Below, one piece after another: positions 1 through 7,453 of a DNA stretch of 21,959 bases; position 1 is the first letter of the stretch; every line of letters begins with the position of its first letter. Below the pieces are notes generated by a model, which saw only the letters and a program-made list of their open reading frames with translations, was not told where the DNA came from and ran no database searches. The stretch is taken from the NCBI GenBank assembly GCA_040394255.1, contig JBEBSP010000016.1, forward strand, positions 1 through 21,959. The letters run 5' to 3'. The position numbers were made by a program, and so were the translations under genes. Source of the DNA: Agaricicola taiwanensis_A. GTDB lineage: Bacteria; Pseudomonadota; Alphaproteobacteria; Rhizobiales; Methylopilaceae.

Positions 1-59
1 GCGTGGGGGTGGAGGATCTGGACGATCTGCGACGGGACATCGAGTCCGCGTTGGCGTGA
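1..59 (+). CDS. C-terminal end of a PLP-dependent Cys/Met-metabolism enzyme (metB-like), 5' truncated by the window
   Basis: An open frame runs from base 3 to a TGA at 57-59 and encodes VGVEDLDDLRRDIESALA. This resembles the conserved C-terminus of cystathionine gamma-synthase/lyase-family enzymes, which end in a (S)xGxE-x-x-DDL-x-x-DL pattern. Only 18 residues are visible, so the call rests on this short motif and on context. In Xanthomonas the variable O-antigen locus is known to begin next to metB, which agrees with the exporter genes that follow. Any other protein with a similar tail cannot be excluded. Confidence 0.45.
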   Translation, partial: VGVEDLDDLRRDIESALA

Positions 60-109
60 ATCAATCGAGCCCGCGGGAAAGTGGCGGAATGAAATGTTTA
101 TAACGGCTG

Positions 110-901
110 ATGACCATTAAGATTTTCTCTCAACTCAATCTGAGTTTGCGACGGCCCGAGTTCTGGGCGTATTCCAGCTGGCTGGACATCGTTACGCGCT
201 ATCGGCGCACACGCCTGGGTCTGGTCTGGCTGCTGGCGCCGGTAACCGTGTTCATGCTGATCACCGGGCCGCTGTATGCGCGGATGTTCAACCGCGACCT
301 AGCTTCCTACATGATCCACTTGGGCATGGGGTACGCAGTCTGGCGCCTGATGGTGATGGTGCTCAACGATTCGGTGGGCGCGTTCCGCAGCAACAAGTCG
401 TTCATCCAGGACGGCAACACGCGGCTGACCGACTACACGCTCAAGTCGATCGCCAAGTCGCTTTTCTACTTCGCATTCTCGATGATCGGCATGCTGGGCG
501 TCCTGATATGGTCGCCGGCCGTCCCTGCTCCCGCCATCCTGACCCTGTTCATCACCATACCGATAGTGCTGGTCAACCTGCTTTGGGTGGGGTACAGCCT
601 GAGTATCCTGGGAGCGCGCTTGCCCGACCTGGGCGAGGTGCTCAACACCGTATTGATGGTCGGTTTCCTGTTCACCCCGATCATTTGGGAAGGCAACCGA
701 TATCCCCCCGACAGCCTGGGCGGCTTGGTCGTCAGGCTCAACCCGGCCTTCCACATGCTCGAGATCGTCCGGGAGCCGCTGTTCGGGCGGATGCCTCCGA
801 ACTCCTCCATCGTGTACGTTGCCCTGCTGACCTTGACCGGCTGGCTGCTCGCCATCTTCCTTTGCCGACGGTATTCGCGTTATGTCCCTATCTGGATCTG
901 A
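110..901 (+). CDS. wzm: Wzm-like ABC-2 type polysaccharide export permease
   Basis: This 263-residue protein is the membrane half of an ABC exporter that moves a finished, lipid-linked glycan across the inner membrane. The sequence fits the Wzm/KpsM/TagG family in length (about 260) and topology. A charged N-terminus with the family-typical segment RYRRTRLGLVWLLAPV (about residues 31-46) is followed by roughly six hydrophobic segments near 37-56, 68-90, 116-137, 139-167, 178-194 and 233-252, and a short basic end. The start is ATG 110, because an in-frame ATG at 89 meets TAA at 101-103. No strong ribosome binding site is visible. The gene overlaps the ATPase gene by 20 bases, the usual arrangement for a coupled transporter pair. 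Substrate specificity cannot be read from the permease. Confidence 0.92.
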   Translation: MTIKIFSQLNLSLRRPEFWAYSSWLDIVTRYRRTRLGLVWLLAPVTVFMLITGPLYARMFNRDLASYMIHLGMGYAVWRLMVMVLNDSVGAFRSNKSFIQDGNTRLTDYTLKSIAKSLFYFAFSMIGMLGVLIWSPAVPAPAILTLFITIPIVLVNLLWVGYSLSILGARLPDLGEVLNTVLMVGFLFTPIIWEGNRYPPDSLGGLVVRLNPAFHMLEIVREPLFGRMPPNSSIVYVALLTLTGWLLAIFLCRRYSRYVPIWI

Positions 902-1895
902 TGGAGCAGCGGTTCCGGTGTCTGTCGCGGTCCGCAACCTGTCGCTGGTGGTTCCCTACTACGCACAGCCGGACAAGATGGCGTCCTCCTGGTTCTCCAC
1001 GTTGCTCGGCGCCGCGACCTCGGTACCGCGCCGGCGGTTCGCGACCCTGCTCGACGACGTCAGCTTCACTATCAAGGAGGGCGAGCGTGTCGCCTTGGTA
1101 GGCCGCAATGGTGCAGGGAAAAGCACGCTGCTGCGCGTGCTTGCCGGAGCGTTTGAGCCAACCGGTGGAACCGTGGAAATAGCCGGCACCCGCCAGGCGC
1201 TCCTCAGCATCGGTCTCGGTTTCAATGCCGAGGCCACCATCATGGAGAATATCTTCCTGCGCGCCACCGCTATGGGCGTGCCTTCCCGTGACATCCGCCA
1301 TATGGTGGAGCCGGTGCTGGAGTTCTCCGGGTTGCGGGAGGTCGCGAATCGGCGCCTGCTCACGCTTTCCAGCGGACAGCGCATGAGGCTTGGGTTCGGT
1401 ATCTCCACGGCCGTGCACACCGACATCATGCTGCTGGATGAGTGGTTCGGTGCCGGTGACGCGAAATTCGTGAGGAGCGCACGGCAGCGGATGATGGACC
1501 GGGTGAATGGAAGCAAGATTGTGGTGGTCGCCAGCCACAACGATTCACTGCTGCGCAAGCTCTGCAACCGCGCGTTGTTGCTGGATCGTGGCCGGATCGT
1601 GTTCGACGGCAGCGTATCGGATGTGCTGGCCGAGTACCGGCGCCTGCACCCGCTGGTCGAATCGGCCGAGGAGGCCGCCAAGCGCAGAGCTGCGCGGCGA
1701 GCGAAACTCAGGGCTGCGGAGAAACTGGTCGCCAAGGCCAAAGCCAAGGAACGGAAGAAGAAGGAGGCACGGGCCAAGGCGCAGATGACGATGGCGGCGC
1801 AGTCGGATGTTTCGCCGAAAGTGGATGAAAGGAAGGTTTCCGGCTTGCAGGTCGAAGGGGAGGGGGCATCTGGAGGTTCCAGCGCTCGCCAATAG
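882..1895 (+). CDS. wzt: Wzt-like ABC transporter ATPase with a basic tail instead of a carbohydrate-binding domain
   Basis: This is the nucleotide-binding subunit partnering the upstream permease. It shows a Walker A GRNGAGKST (residues 74-82), signature LSSGQ (162-166), Walker B IMLLDE (182-187) and switch histidine in ASHN (H219). The ATPase domain ends near residue 255. The remaining 80 or so residues are rich in Lys, Ala, Arg and Glu, probably helical or coiled coil and then disordered. They do not look like the beta-sandwich carbohydrate-binding domain of Wzt proteins that read a chain-capping group. The protein is therefore nearer to KpsT, TagH or O2a-type Wzt in logic, where export does not need a cap. 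It starts at ATG 882 inside wzm. A 90-base gap with a perfect hairpin follows. Confidence 0.92.
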   Translation: MSLSGSDGAAVPVSVAVRNLSLVVPYYAQPDKMASSWFSTLLGAATSVPRRRFATLLDDVSFTIKEGERVALVGRNGAGKSTLLRVLAGAFEPTGGTVEIAGTRQALLSIGLGFNAEATIMENIFLRATAMGVPSRDIRHMVEPVLEFSGLREVANRRLLTLSSGQRMRLGFGISTAVHTDIMLLDEWFGAGDAKFVRSARQRMMDRVNGSKIVVVASHNDSLLRKLCNRALLLDRGRIVFDGSVSDVLAEYRRLHPLVESAEEAAKRRAARRAKLRAAEKLVAKAKAKERKKKEARAKAQMTMAAQSDVSPKVDERKVSGLQVEGEGASGGSSARQ

Positions 1896-1903
1896 CCGGT
1901 CGA

Positions 1904-1928
1904 GGTCCGGTGCGGATCGCACCGGACC
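1904..1928. repeat. Perfect 11-bp hairpin between wzt and the first glycosyltransferase
   Basis: GGTCCGGTGCG and its exact reverse complement CGCACCGGACC are separated by the three bases GAT. The stem is GC-rich and stable but no T-run follows on either strand, so it is not a textbook intrinsic terminator. It could attenuate or process the wzm-wzt transcript, protect a 3' end, or be a REP-like element. It lies in the only sizeable gap among the first four genes. Confidence 0.6.
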
Positions 1929-1985
1929 GTTGCCGGATAGCCCCCTCGGGGCCAGAAAACCTCATCTGCAGTTTGAGAAGCGAAA

Positions 1986-3368
1986 ATGCGTATCCTGTTG
2001 ATCGCCTACGAGTTCCCGCCCAGTCCATCGCCCCAGTCGTTGCGCTGGACCTATCTCTGCCGCGAACTGGCGCGCCTTGGACATGAGGTCCATGTGCTGA
2101 CGGCGGATCTGGGATGGAGTACCGCCGGATTGCCGGAACTGCCCGAGCAGGTCAGGGTGCATCGGGTATTCGGAGGGCCGATCACGGGCGTGGTGGCCAT
2201 GCTGGCCAGGCGCCAGGCGGTCAAGGCGGCAAAAGCCGCCCGTAACCAACCGGTCGCTGTAGCGGCGGGGGAGGTTTCGACGCCGATCGTCGCCTTGCGC
2301 GAGTCGCAGCTGAACTGGAAGGGACGGCTGGTCGAGAAGCTGAGGGGCGTCGCGACCCAGGCGATATTTCCCGATGCGCGGGGCGAGTGGTATTTCCCCG
2401 CGCGACGGGCCGCCATCGACCTTGTGGAGGATATCCGCCCGGACATCATCGTGAGTTCCCACGAGCCGGCGACGACGCTGGAACTGGCCATCGATCTGAA
2501 ACGGCGATACCCGAGTATCCCGTGGATCGCCGATCTGGGCGATCCGGTCCTGGCCGACTATACACCGAAGCGCTGGCGCCGCAGGGCGCTGCGGCTCGAG
2601 CGGCGGGTCATGGAGCTGGCCGACGGCATTACCATTACCGCACCGGGCACGCGCGACCTGCTGCTGGAACGGCATGGCGGAAAGGATGTGGGAGCAGCCG
2701 GGATGGAGATACTGACCCAAGGGTTCGAGGACGGCACGCTGCCGCTCGTTCCGCCCGTACCCGAGTTCTTCGACGCTACGCGGCTCGAGCTTCTTTATAC
2801 CGGCTCGTTCTATCAATTCCGACGGCCGGATGCATTGATCGATGCAGTCGCGCAGACGCCTGGAGTCAGGCTCAACATCGCGTCGTCGACCATTCCGGAC
2901 TGGCTCAGACCCCGGCTGGAAGCGCAGCCGGAACGGTTCCGGCTGCTTGGCTTCCTGCCGCACTGCAGCGCAGTGTCACTGCAGCGGCAGGTGGACGTGC
3001 TGGTCAACATCGCCAACGACAACCCGTGCCAAGTGCCTGGCAAGATCTACGAATATCTCGGATCGGGGCGCCCGATCCTCCATACCGGCAATGTCATGGA
3101 GGGGGACGTTTCGGCGGCCCTGATTCGCGAACGGTTGCGTGGCTGGGTCTGCGGCAATGACCAGGAGGCAATGGCCGGGCTTCTTCGCTCGCTGGCTGCG
3201 CGGAAGCTGGCGGGGCGCCTGGACTCGGAAGACGGTCTGGACCTGGGCGGGCAAAGCGTTGCGGAGTTCGGGTGGAGCCACCTGGCCCGGCGCCTGACTG
3301 GAATGATGGAGCGCCTCGCGGAAGGGACTGGCGAGCCTTCCGAAGCATCACCGGTACAAGGACACTGA
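1986..3368 (+). CDS. Glycosyltransferase, GT-B fold (GT4-like)
   Basis: This 460-residue protein probably adds one sugar to the growing glycan on the cytoplasmic face. The N-terminus (MRILLIAYEFPPSPSPQS) is the typical first strand and loop of GT4-type enzymes, followed by LxRELARLGHEVHVLTA near residues 28-44. The C-terminal half has LLYTGSFYQFRRPD (about 275-288) and the donor-site segment GKIYEYLGSGRPI (352-364), which matches the GKIYEYL-x-x-G-[KR]-P motif of the family. There is no signal peptide or membrane segment. The start ATG 1986 follows a GAGAAG-type ribosome binding site. The next gene begins four bases after the stop, suggesting co-transcription. The donor and acceptor sugars cannot be predicted. 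Confidence 0.85.
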   Translation: MRILLIAYEFPPSPSPQSLRWTYLCRELARLGHEVHVLTADLGWSTAGLPELPEQVRVHRVFGGPITGVVAMLARRQAVKAAKAARNQPVAVAAGEVSTPIVALRESQLNWKGRLVEKLRGVATQAIFPDARGEWYFPARRAAIDLVEDIRPDIIVSSHEPATTLELAIDLKRRYPSIPWIADLGDPVLADYTPKRWRRRALRLERRVMELADGITITAPGTRDLLLERHGGKDVGAAGMEILTQGFEDGTLPLVPPVPEFFDATRLELLYTGSFYQFRRPDALIDAVAQTPGVRLNIASSTIPDWLRPRLEAQPERFRLLGFLPHCSAVSLQRQVDVLVNIANDNPCQVPGKIYEYLGSGRPILHTGNVMEGDVSAALIRERLRGWVCGNDQEAMAGLLRSLAARKLAGRLDSEDGLDLGGQSVAEFGWSHLARRLTGMMERLAEGTGEPSEASPVQGH

Positions 3369-3372
3369 TCGA

Positions 3373-5529
3373 ATGGAGCAGCCGAAGTCGCAGGTTCTCA
3401 GCAAGCAGTTGGCCGACATCCGTCGGGATGTGCAGCGACTGGAGTCCGCGCTTGCCGCGGAGAAGGCGGGAAACATCGCTCTGATCCGGGAACGCGAAGG
3501 CATCTTGCGGAGCCGTTCCTGGCGACTGACGGCCCCTCTTCGCTGGCTGATGTCCCGGCTGCAGCGCCAGCCGTCCGAACAAGCGGTGCCTTCCCCGGTG
3601 TCGGCAGAGCCGTCCCCCGGTAGCGACGATGAGCGGACCAGTCTTGTCGGTTTGCCGCCCAGCCTGCTCAGGCCGCAAGCCGATAGCCTGGAAGCTTCCA
3701 ATGCTACCTGCCGGCTGCTCAACCTCTTCCCGGGGCTCGAAGGAATCGTATCGGAGGACGCGCGCTGCGAACTTGATGGCGGGGTTCCGGAATCGGGCAG
3801 CGAATATCTGGGCTGGCGAAACGATCCGCCTGTCATCGGCTTCATTGGCAGCGCAGAACTACGTACGGAACTGGCTTTCGACGCCAGGGTAATTGCGCTT
3901 GACGAGGACAACTGGCCGGCGGCGCTGGTTCCCGGTGCGATGCGGTTCTTGATCGTGGAGACGGTGTGGCACGTCGGACACCGGCACTGGCGTTATGCGC
4001 TGACGGGCGAGGGAGATCAGAGCGGATTTCGACGCCTGCTGGATCGCTGCCGGGAGATGTCGCTTCCGGTGGTCGTCTGGTTCCGGGAAACACCCAGCAA
4101 TTACGAGCATTTCGCATGGCTGGCCGAGCAGGCCGATCTGGTCTGCGCTGCCGATGCCGATGTCGCCGCACGGCTGCGCAGGGATTTCCCCAGGAGGAGA
4201 ACGGAGTATCTGCCTCCCGCCATCCAGCCGGCGTTGCACAATCCGCTGCGCAGCTATGGCCTGATGGAGGCCGCGGACGCATTGCGCGATCGCATCGTGT
4301 TTGATGGCTGGTGGGATCTGCAGAACGGGCTTGCCGAGCTGCCCCGATTGCATGAATTGAAAACTCATGGCTTGCTCATCGCCGAGAGCGAGTGGGAGTT
4401 CGGCAGGGTCCGGCTTGCGGATTGCCGGGAGTTCATGGATTTCACCATTGGTTGCCTGGGGCGCCAGGAAAAACTGGTCCTGAGCCGCCTGCAGGGTGCG
4501 GAAGTGTTCGCTGCCGCACCGCTTGCGGGGGCGTGGCGCAGCGCGCTGGGCATGGCGCGATCTGCGGCCGGGGGCGGGGTGGTCGCCCGTCTGGATGGTG
4601 GCGAGCCCTGGCTTCCGGAATTGCAGCTGCCCGGGGGGGCGGAGAACGCCGATCCGTCGGATGCGCTGCTCGCGCTCATGGCCAACCCGCTGGCACGCAC
4701 GCGTTGGAACCACCTGGCCTGGCGCGGGTTGATGTCGGCCCATACCATCGCCCATCGGCTGCAGCACATGGCCGACAGGCTTTCTGTGAAAGCCGACTTT
4801 GTTCCGCCGAACCCGCGAATCGCCTGTCTGCTGGTCACCATGCGCCCGGATCGGTTGCGGAGCTGCATCGAGCGTTTCCGCAACGACATCTATCCCCACA
4901 AGGAGCTCGTCGTCGTCATCCATGGCGACGCGGTGGACCTTGCCCAGTACCGCGGATTGGTGCACGAAGGAGAAGCGATCCGGTTCTTCCAGCTCGGCAA
5001 GAGCCGTAGCCTCGGTGCATGCCTGAACTTTGCCGCTGCCCAGACCGATGCACCATACTGGACGAAGGTGGACGACGACGACCTGTACGGCTCCAATTAC
5101 CTGAGCGACATCATGCTTTACCAGCGCATCGGCAAATTCGAGGTGTTTGGCAAGCCACCCACCTTCAACTACCTGGAGCGTGGCGACGAACTGCTATGGG
5201 ATCCGGAATGGGCGCGGCACGCCAATCTGATCCACGATGCCGCAAACGCACGTGCGGCACTGGTTGCCGGTGGCACCCTGGGCGGGCATCGGCGCGTACT
5301 GGATGCGGTACCGTTCTCGGAGCGCCGTCGCGGAGGGTCGGATTCGGACTTCATCAGGCGCTGTTATGAAGCGGGGCTGGATGTACTGTCGATGGACGGT
5401 TTCAACTTCGTGCGCTTTCGTAGCGCACAGGATGGATTCCATACCTGGAATGTGGATGAGGATGAATTCCGGTTGAGAGCGACGCATGTCGGTGCTGGCA
5501 GCCACCTCGCGGAGCAGGCTCTGTTATAG
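3373..5529 (+). CDS. Large glycosyltransferase: coiled-coil N-terminus, CgeB-like middle domain, C-terminal GT-A domain
   Basis: This 718-residue protein has three visible parts. Residues about 5-45 are a heptad-like, charged helix, ending in RSRSWRLTAPLRWL (from residue 46), a linker often seen in polysaccharide glycosyltransferases. The middle (about 155-330) has FLIVETVWHVGHRHW and PVVVWFRETPSNYEHF, then ADLVCAADADVAARLR and LPPAIQP. These resemble the CgeB/DUF3880-type GT-B half in which the protein reads the acceptor or donor. Residues 480-715 form a GT2-like domain with IACLLVTMRPDRL and WTKVDDDDLYG, the DDDD at 567-570 being the likely metal-nucleotide site. AAGGA lies ten bases before ATG 3373. 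It probably makes one or two linkages of the repeat unit. The split into two catalytic sites is inferred. Confidence 0.78.
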   Translation: MEQPKSQVLSKQLADIRRDVQRLESALAAEKAGNIALIREREGILRSRSWRLTAPLRWLMSRLQRQPSEQAVPSPVSAEPSPGSDDERTSLVGLPPSLLRPQADSLEASNATCRLLNLFPGLEGIVSEDARCELDGGVPESGSEYLGWRNDPPVIGFIGSAELRTELAFDARVIALDEDNWPAALVPGAMRFLIVETVWHVGHRHWRYALTGEGDQSGFRRLLDRCREMSLPVVVWFRETPSNYEHFAWLAEQADLVCAADADVAARLRRDFPRRRTEYLPPAIQPALHNPLRSYGLMEAADALRDRIVFDGWWDLQNGLAELPRLHELKTHGLLIAESEWEFGRVRLADCREFMDFTIGCLGRQEKLVLSRLQGAEVFAAAPLAGAWRSALGMARSAAGGGVVARLDGGEPWLPELQLPGGAENADPSDALLALMANPLARTRWNHLAWRGLMSAHTIAHRLQHMADRLSVKADFVPPNPRIACLLVTMRPDRLRSCIERFRNDIYPHKELVVVIHGDAVDLAQYRGLVHEGEAIRFFQLGKSRSLGACLNFAAAQTDAPYWTKVDDDDLYGSNYLSDIMLYQRIGKFEVFGKPPTFNYLERGDELLWDPEWARHANLIHDAANARAALVAGGTLGGHRRVLDAVPFSERRRGGSDSDFIRRCYEAGLDVLSMDGFNFVRFRSAQDGFHTWNVDEDEFRLRATHVGAGSHLAEQALL

Positions 5530-5545
5530 CGAGGGGACAGGCACT

Positions 5546-6478
5546 GTGTCGATGAGGGCCATGGCGAGCGCGATAGAAGGTGTGTCAGTCATTGCCCATC
5601 GGGGTGGGCGCGGAACCTACCCGGAAAATACCGGGTACGCTGTACAGGCTGCGGTCGATGATGGAGTCGATGGAGTGGAGCTCGATCTGGGCATGACCGC
5701 CGATGGGCAGTTGGTGTTGAACCATGATCGCAGCCTCAATCCGGATATCACCCGCGACAGGCATGGGTGTTGGCTGCAGGCTCCTTTGCTGATCAGTGAG
5801 CTGCGGTCCGAAGAAATCGGAGAGTTCCTGCTGGGACGCATGCGTCCGGGCAGCCGCTACGCGGACAGGTTTCCGAAGCAACGCACGCCGGCTGCCGATG
5901 TATCCATACCCACCCTGAGGGAAATCCTGACAGGGCCGCTGGCGTGCGTGACAGAGCGGTTCGTCCTGATGCTGGAGATCAAGACATCGCCGGAAGCTCC
6001 GGGTGAAACGTTCGCGCCCGATGCGTTCATCCGGGCATTGGCTGACGAACTGGATCATTCGCAATCACGTTGTCAGGTGGCGGTAGCGAGCTTCGACTGG
6101 AGAAATCTGCTGCTGGCGCGTGATCTTCTGCCTGCCGCCCGCCGCATCTTCCTCAGCACGAGACAGCCTGGCCACAATACGGTGGACGGCAGCGTGCCTG
6201 GCCAGCCTTCTCCCTGGCTTGCGGGCGAAATGCCGGGCCCCGGGCCGGCCGGCTTGCCCGAGCTCGTGCGCAGGCTGGGGGGAGATGTCTGGGCGCCGAA
6301 CCATCGTGATGTGGATGCCGAGTCTGTAGCTGCGGCGAAGGAGCGCGGCCTGGGGGTGTATTGTTGGACGGTGAACCGGCGGCAGCGACTATCCCGCGTG
6401 GTGGAGCTTGGCGTGGATGCGCTCATCACCGATTATCCCAGGCAGGCCTTGAGATTCATTGCGGGGATGGTGCGATAG
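5546..6478 (+). CDS. Cytoplasmic glycerophosphodiester phosphodiesterase
   Basis: The protein hydrolyses glycerophosphodiesters to sn-glycerol 3-phosphate and an alcohol. The GDPD/PLC-like TIM-barrel motifs are all present: AHRGG and PENT near the N-terminus, GVELDLGMTADGQLVLNHD with the metal-binding Glu and Asp and the second catalytic His, then LEIKT, VAVASFD, and VYCWTVN with DALITDYP at the end. No signal peptide is seen, so it should act in the cytosol. The frame is open from ATG 5486 inside the previous gene. GAGGGG at 5531-5536 lies nine bases before GTG 5546, and ATG 5552 and 5561 are alternatives, so I prefer GTG 5546. In this locus it could supply glycerol 3-phosphate to the TagD-type enzyme at 16212-16631, or edit glycerol-phosphate groups. 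Both roles are inference. Confidence 0.85.
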   Translation: MSMRAMASAIEGVSVIAHRGGRGTYPENTGYAVQAAVDDGVDGVELDLGMTADGQLVLNHDRSLNPDITRDRHGCWLQAPLLISELRSEEIGEFLLGRMRPGSRYADRFPKQRTPAADVSIPTLREILTGPLACVTERFVLMLEIKTSPEAPGETFAPDAFIRALADELDHSQSRCQVAVASFDWRNLLLARDLLPAARRIFLSTRQPGHNTVDGSVPGQPSPWLAGEMPGPGPAGLPELVRRLGGDVWAPNHRDVDAESVAAAKERGLGVYCWTVNRRQRLSRVVELGVDALITDYPRQALRFIAGMVR

Positions 6479-6548
6479 TCTCGTTTCCGGTTGAAATCGG
6501 CATGCGCGGTCCAGTGCCGGATGTGTTCGTAAGCAGGAAAAACTACTG

Positions 6549-6554
6549 TATAGC
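6549..6554 (+). promoter_or_regulatory. Weak candidate -10 element before the methyltransferase gene
   Basis: TATAGC at 6549-6554 is preceded 17 bases upstream by TTCGTA, a poor -35 match (3 of 6). It sits in the AT-richest part of the 110-base gap between the phosphodiesterase and the methyltransferase, 34 bases before the start codon. This gap is the longest among the plus-strand genes before the operon, so an internal promoter here is reasonable but unproven. Confidence 0.22.
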
Positions 6555-6588
6555 TTTTGCCGCCTGATCATTTCGTTGGAGAGGATCA

Positions 6589-7425
6589 ATGAACAAGCTG
6601 ACGGGGTTTCTGGCTTCAGGGTTTCTTCCCAGTTCGGATTTTGCTGCGACCCAGGACATTCTGCGTAAAGACAAGCGCGCAGACTTTATGACCCGCGCGC
6701 TATGGAACGCGTTGCCGTATTCCCAGTACGCTTATGGCATCCATCATGCGGCAATGCTCGCCAAACGATTGCAGGTTCCCGAGATCAGCGTGCTCGAGTT
6801 CGGTGTGGCGGGAGGGAATGGGCTGGTCGCGATGGAGGCCCATGCCGGGGAAGTCGCAAGCCAGACAGGCGTCGCGATTCAGGTCTATGGGTTCGATACG
6901 GGGGAAGGGATGACGCCTCCGCAGGATCATCGCGATATGCCCTATCGGTTTGCGATGGGCAACTACCGCATGGACGTCCCCAAGCTCATGGAACGTTTGA
7001 AGTCGGCGAGACTGGTGCTCGGGGACGTGGCCGGAACCGCATCCACCTTCCTCCAGGAATACAACCCGGCACCCATCGGGTTCGTATCGTTCGACATGGA
7101 CTACTACTCATCGACGATCGCTGCATTGGCGATCTTCTCCGAGACCCAGGACGACCGTTACTTCCTGCCGAGAATCCAATGCTATTTCGACGACGTGATC
7201 GGGTCGGAGCACTCCTCCTACAACGATTTCGTGGGAGAACTGGCCGCGATCAGGGATTTCAACCATGGCAACGAGTCGGTGAAACTTGCCGAAAGCCGGG
7301 TGTTCCGCAAGTACGCCATCAATTTCGACTGGTATCACCAGATATATCTGATGCACCGGTTCCAGCACCGTCTCTATGGAGCCTACATCAGCAAGGCAGG
7401 GCCCGGGTCGCTTGCACTCCGATGA
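6589..7425 (+). CDS. Class I SAM-dependent methyltransferase
   Basis: This 278-residue protein carries a Rossmann-type SAM site: VLEFGVAGGNG (about residues 68-78, motif I) and VYGFDTGEGM (about 98-107). These are followed by FVSFDMDYYSST and CYFDDVIG, where acidic residues could bind a metal or a sugar hydroxyl, as in TylF-type sugar O-methyltransferases. No membrane segment is visible. The start ATG 6589 has a good ribosome binding site (GGAGAGG at 6578-6584). It is the last gene of the first plus-strand block and meets the minus-strand operon tail to tail, with only nine bases between stop codons. It probably methylates a sugar or a phosphonate/phosphate substituent of the glycan. The substrate cannot be read from the sequence. 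Confidence 0.7.
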   Translation: MNKLTGFLASGFLPSSDFAATQDILRKDKRADFMTRALWNALPYSQYAYGIHHAAMLAKRLQVPEISVLEFGVAGGNGLVAMEAHAGEVASQTGVAIQVYGFDTGEGMTPPQDHRDMPYRFAMGNYRMDVPKLMERLKSARLVLGDVAGTASTFLQEYNPAPIGFVSFDMDYYSSTIAALAIFSETQDDRYFLPRIQCYFDDVIGSEHSSYNDFVGELAAIRDFNHGNESVKLAESRVFRKYAINFDWYHQIYLMHRFQHRLYGAYISKAGPGSLALR

Positions 7426-7453
7426 GTTGGACTGCTATTCGGACACATCGGAG
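7417..7453. repeat. Inverted repeat spanning the two convergent stop codons
   Basis: CTCCGATG (7417-7424) and CATCGGAG (7446-7453) are exact reverse complements separated by 21 bases. They overlap the last codons of both convergent genes. There is no T-run, so any role as a bidirectional terminator is weakly supported. Chance is possible for an eight-base stem. Confidence 0.25.

Noticed and set aside
99..104. TATAAC just before wzm
   Set aside because: It lies five bases before the start codon, so transcription would begin at or after the ATG, and no -35 element is at the right distance.
1962..2963. 333-codon open frame on the minus strand
   Set aside because: It lies antisense to the GT4-like glycosyltransferase and has a shadow-frame composition.
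4633..4639. G7 run in the large glycosyltransferase; similar seven-base runs at 9616-9622 and 19307-19313
   Set aside because: Seven-base G/C runs are not rare in GC-rich coding DNA and are less prone to slip than the G10 tract, so I do not call them phase-variation sites.
6079..6088. GGCGGTAGCG, matching the ops element of JUMPstart leaders of polysaccharide operons
   Set aside because: It lies inside the phosphodiesterase coding sequence (Val-Ala-Val-Ala-Ser), far from any operon start, and the rest of the JUMPstart sequence is absent.
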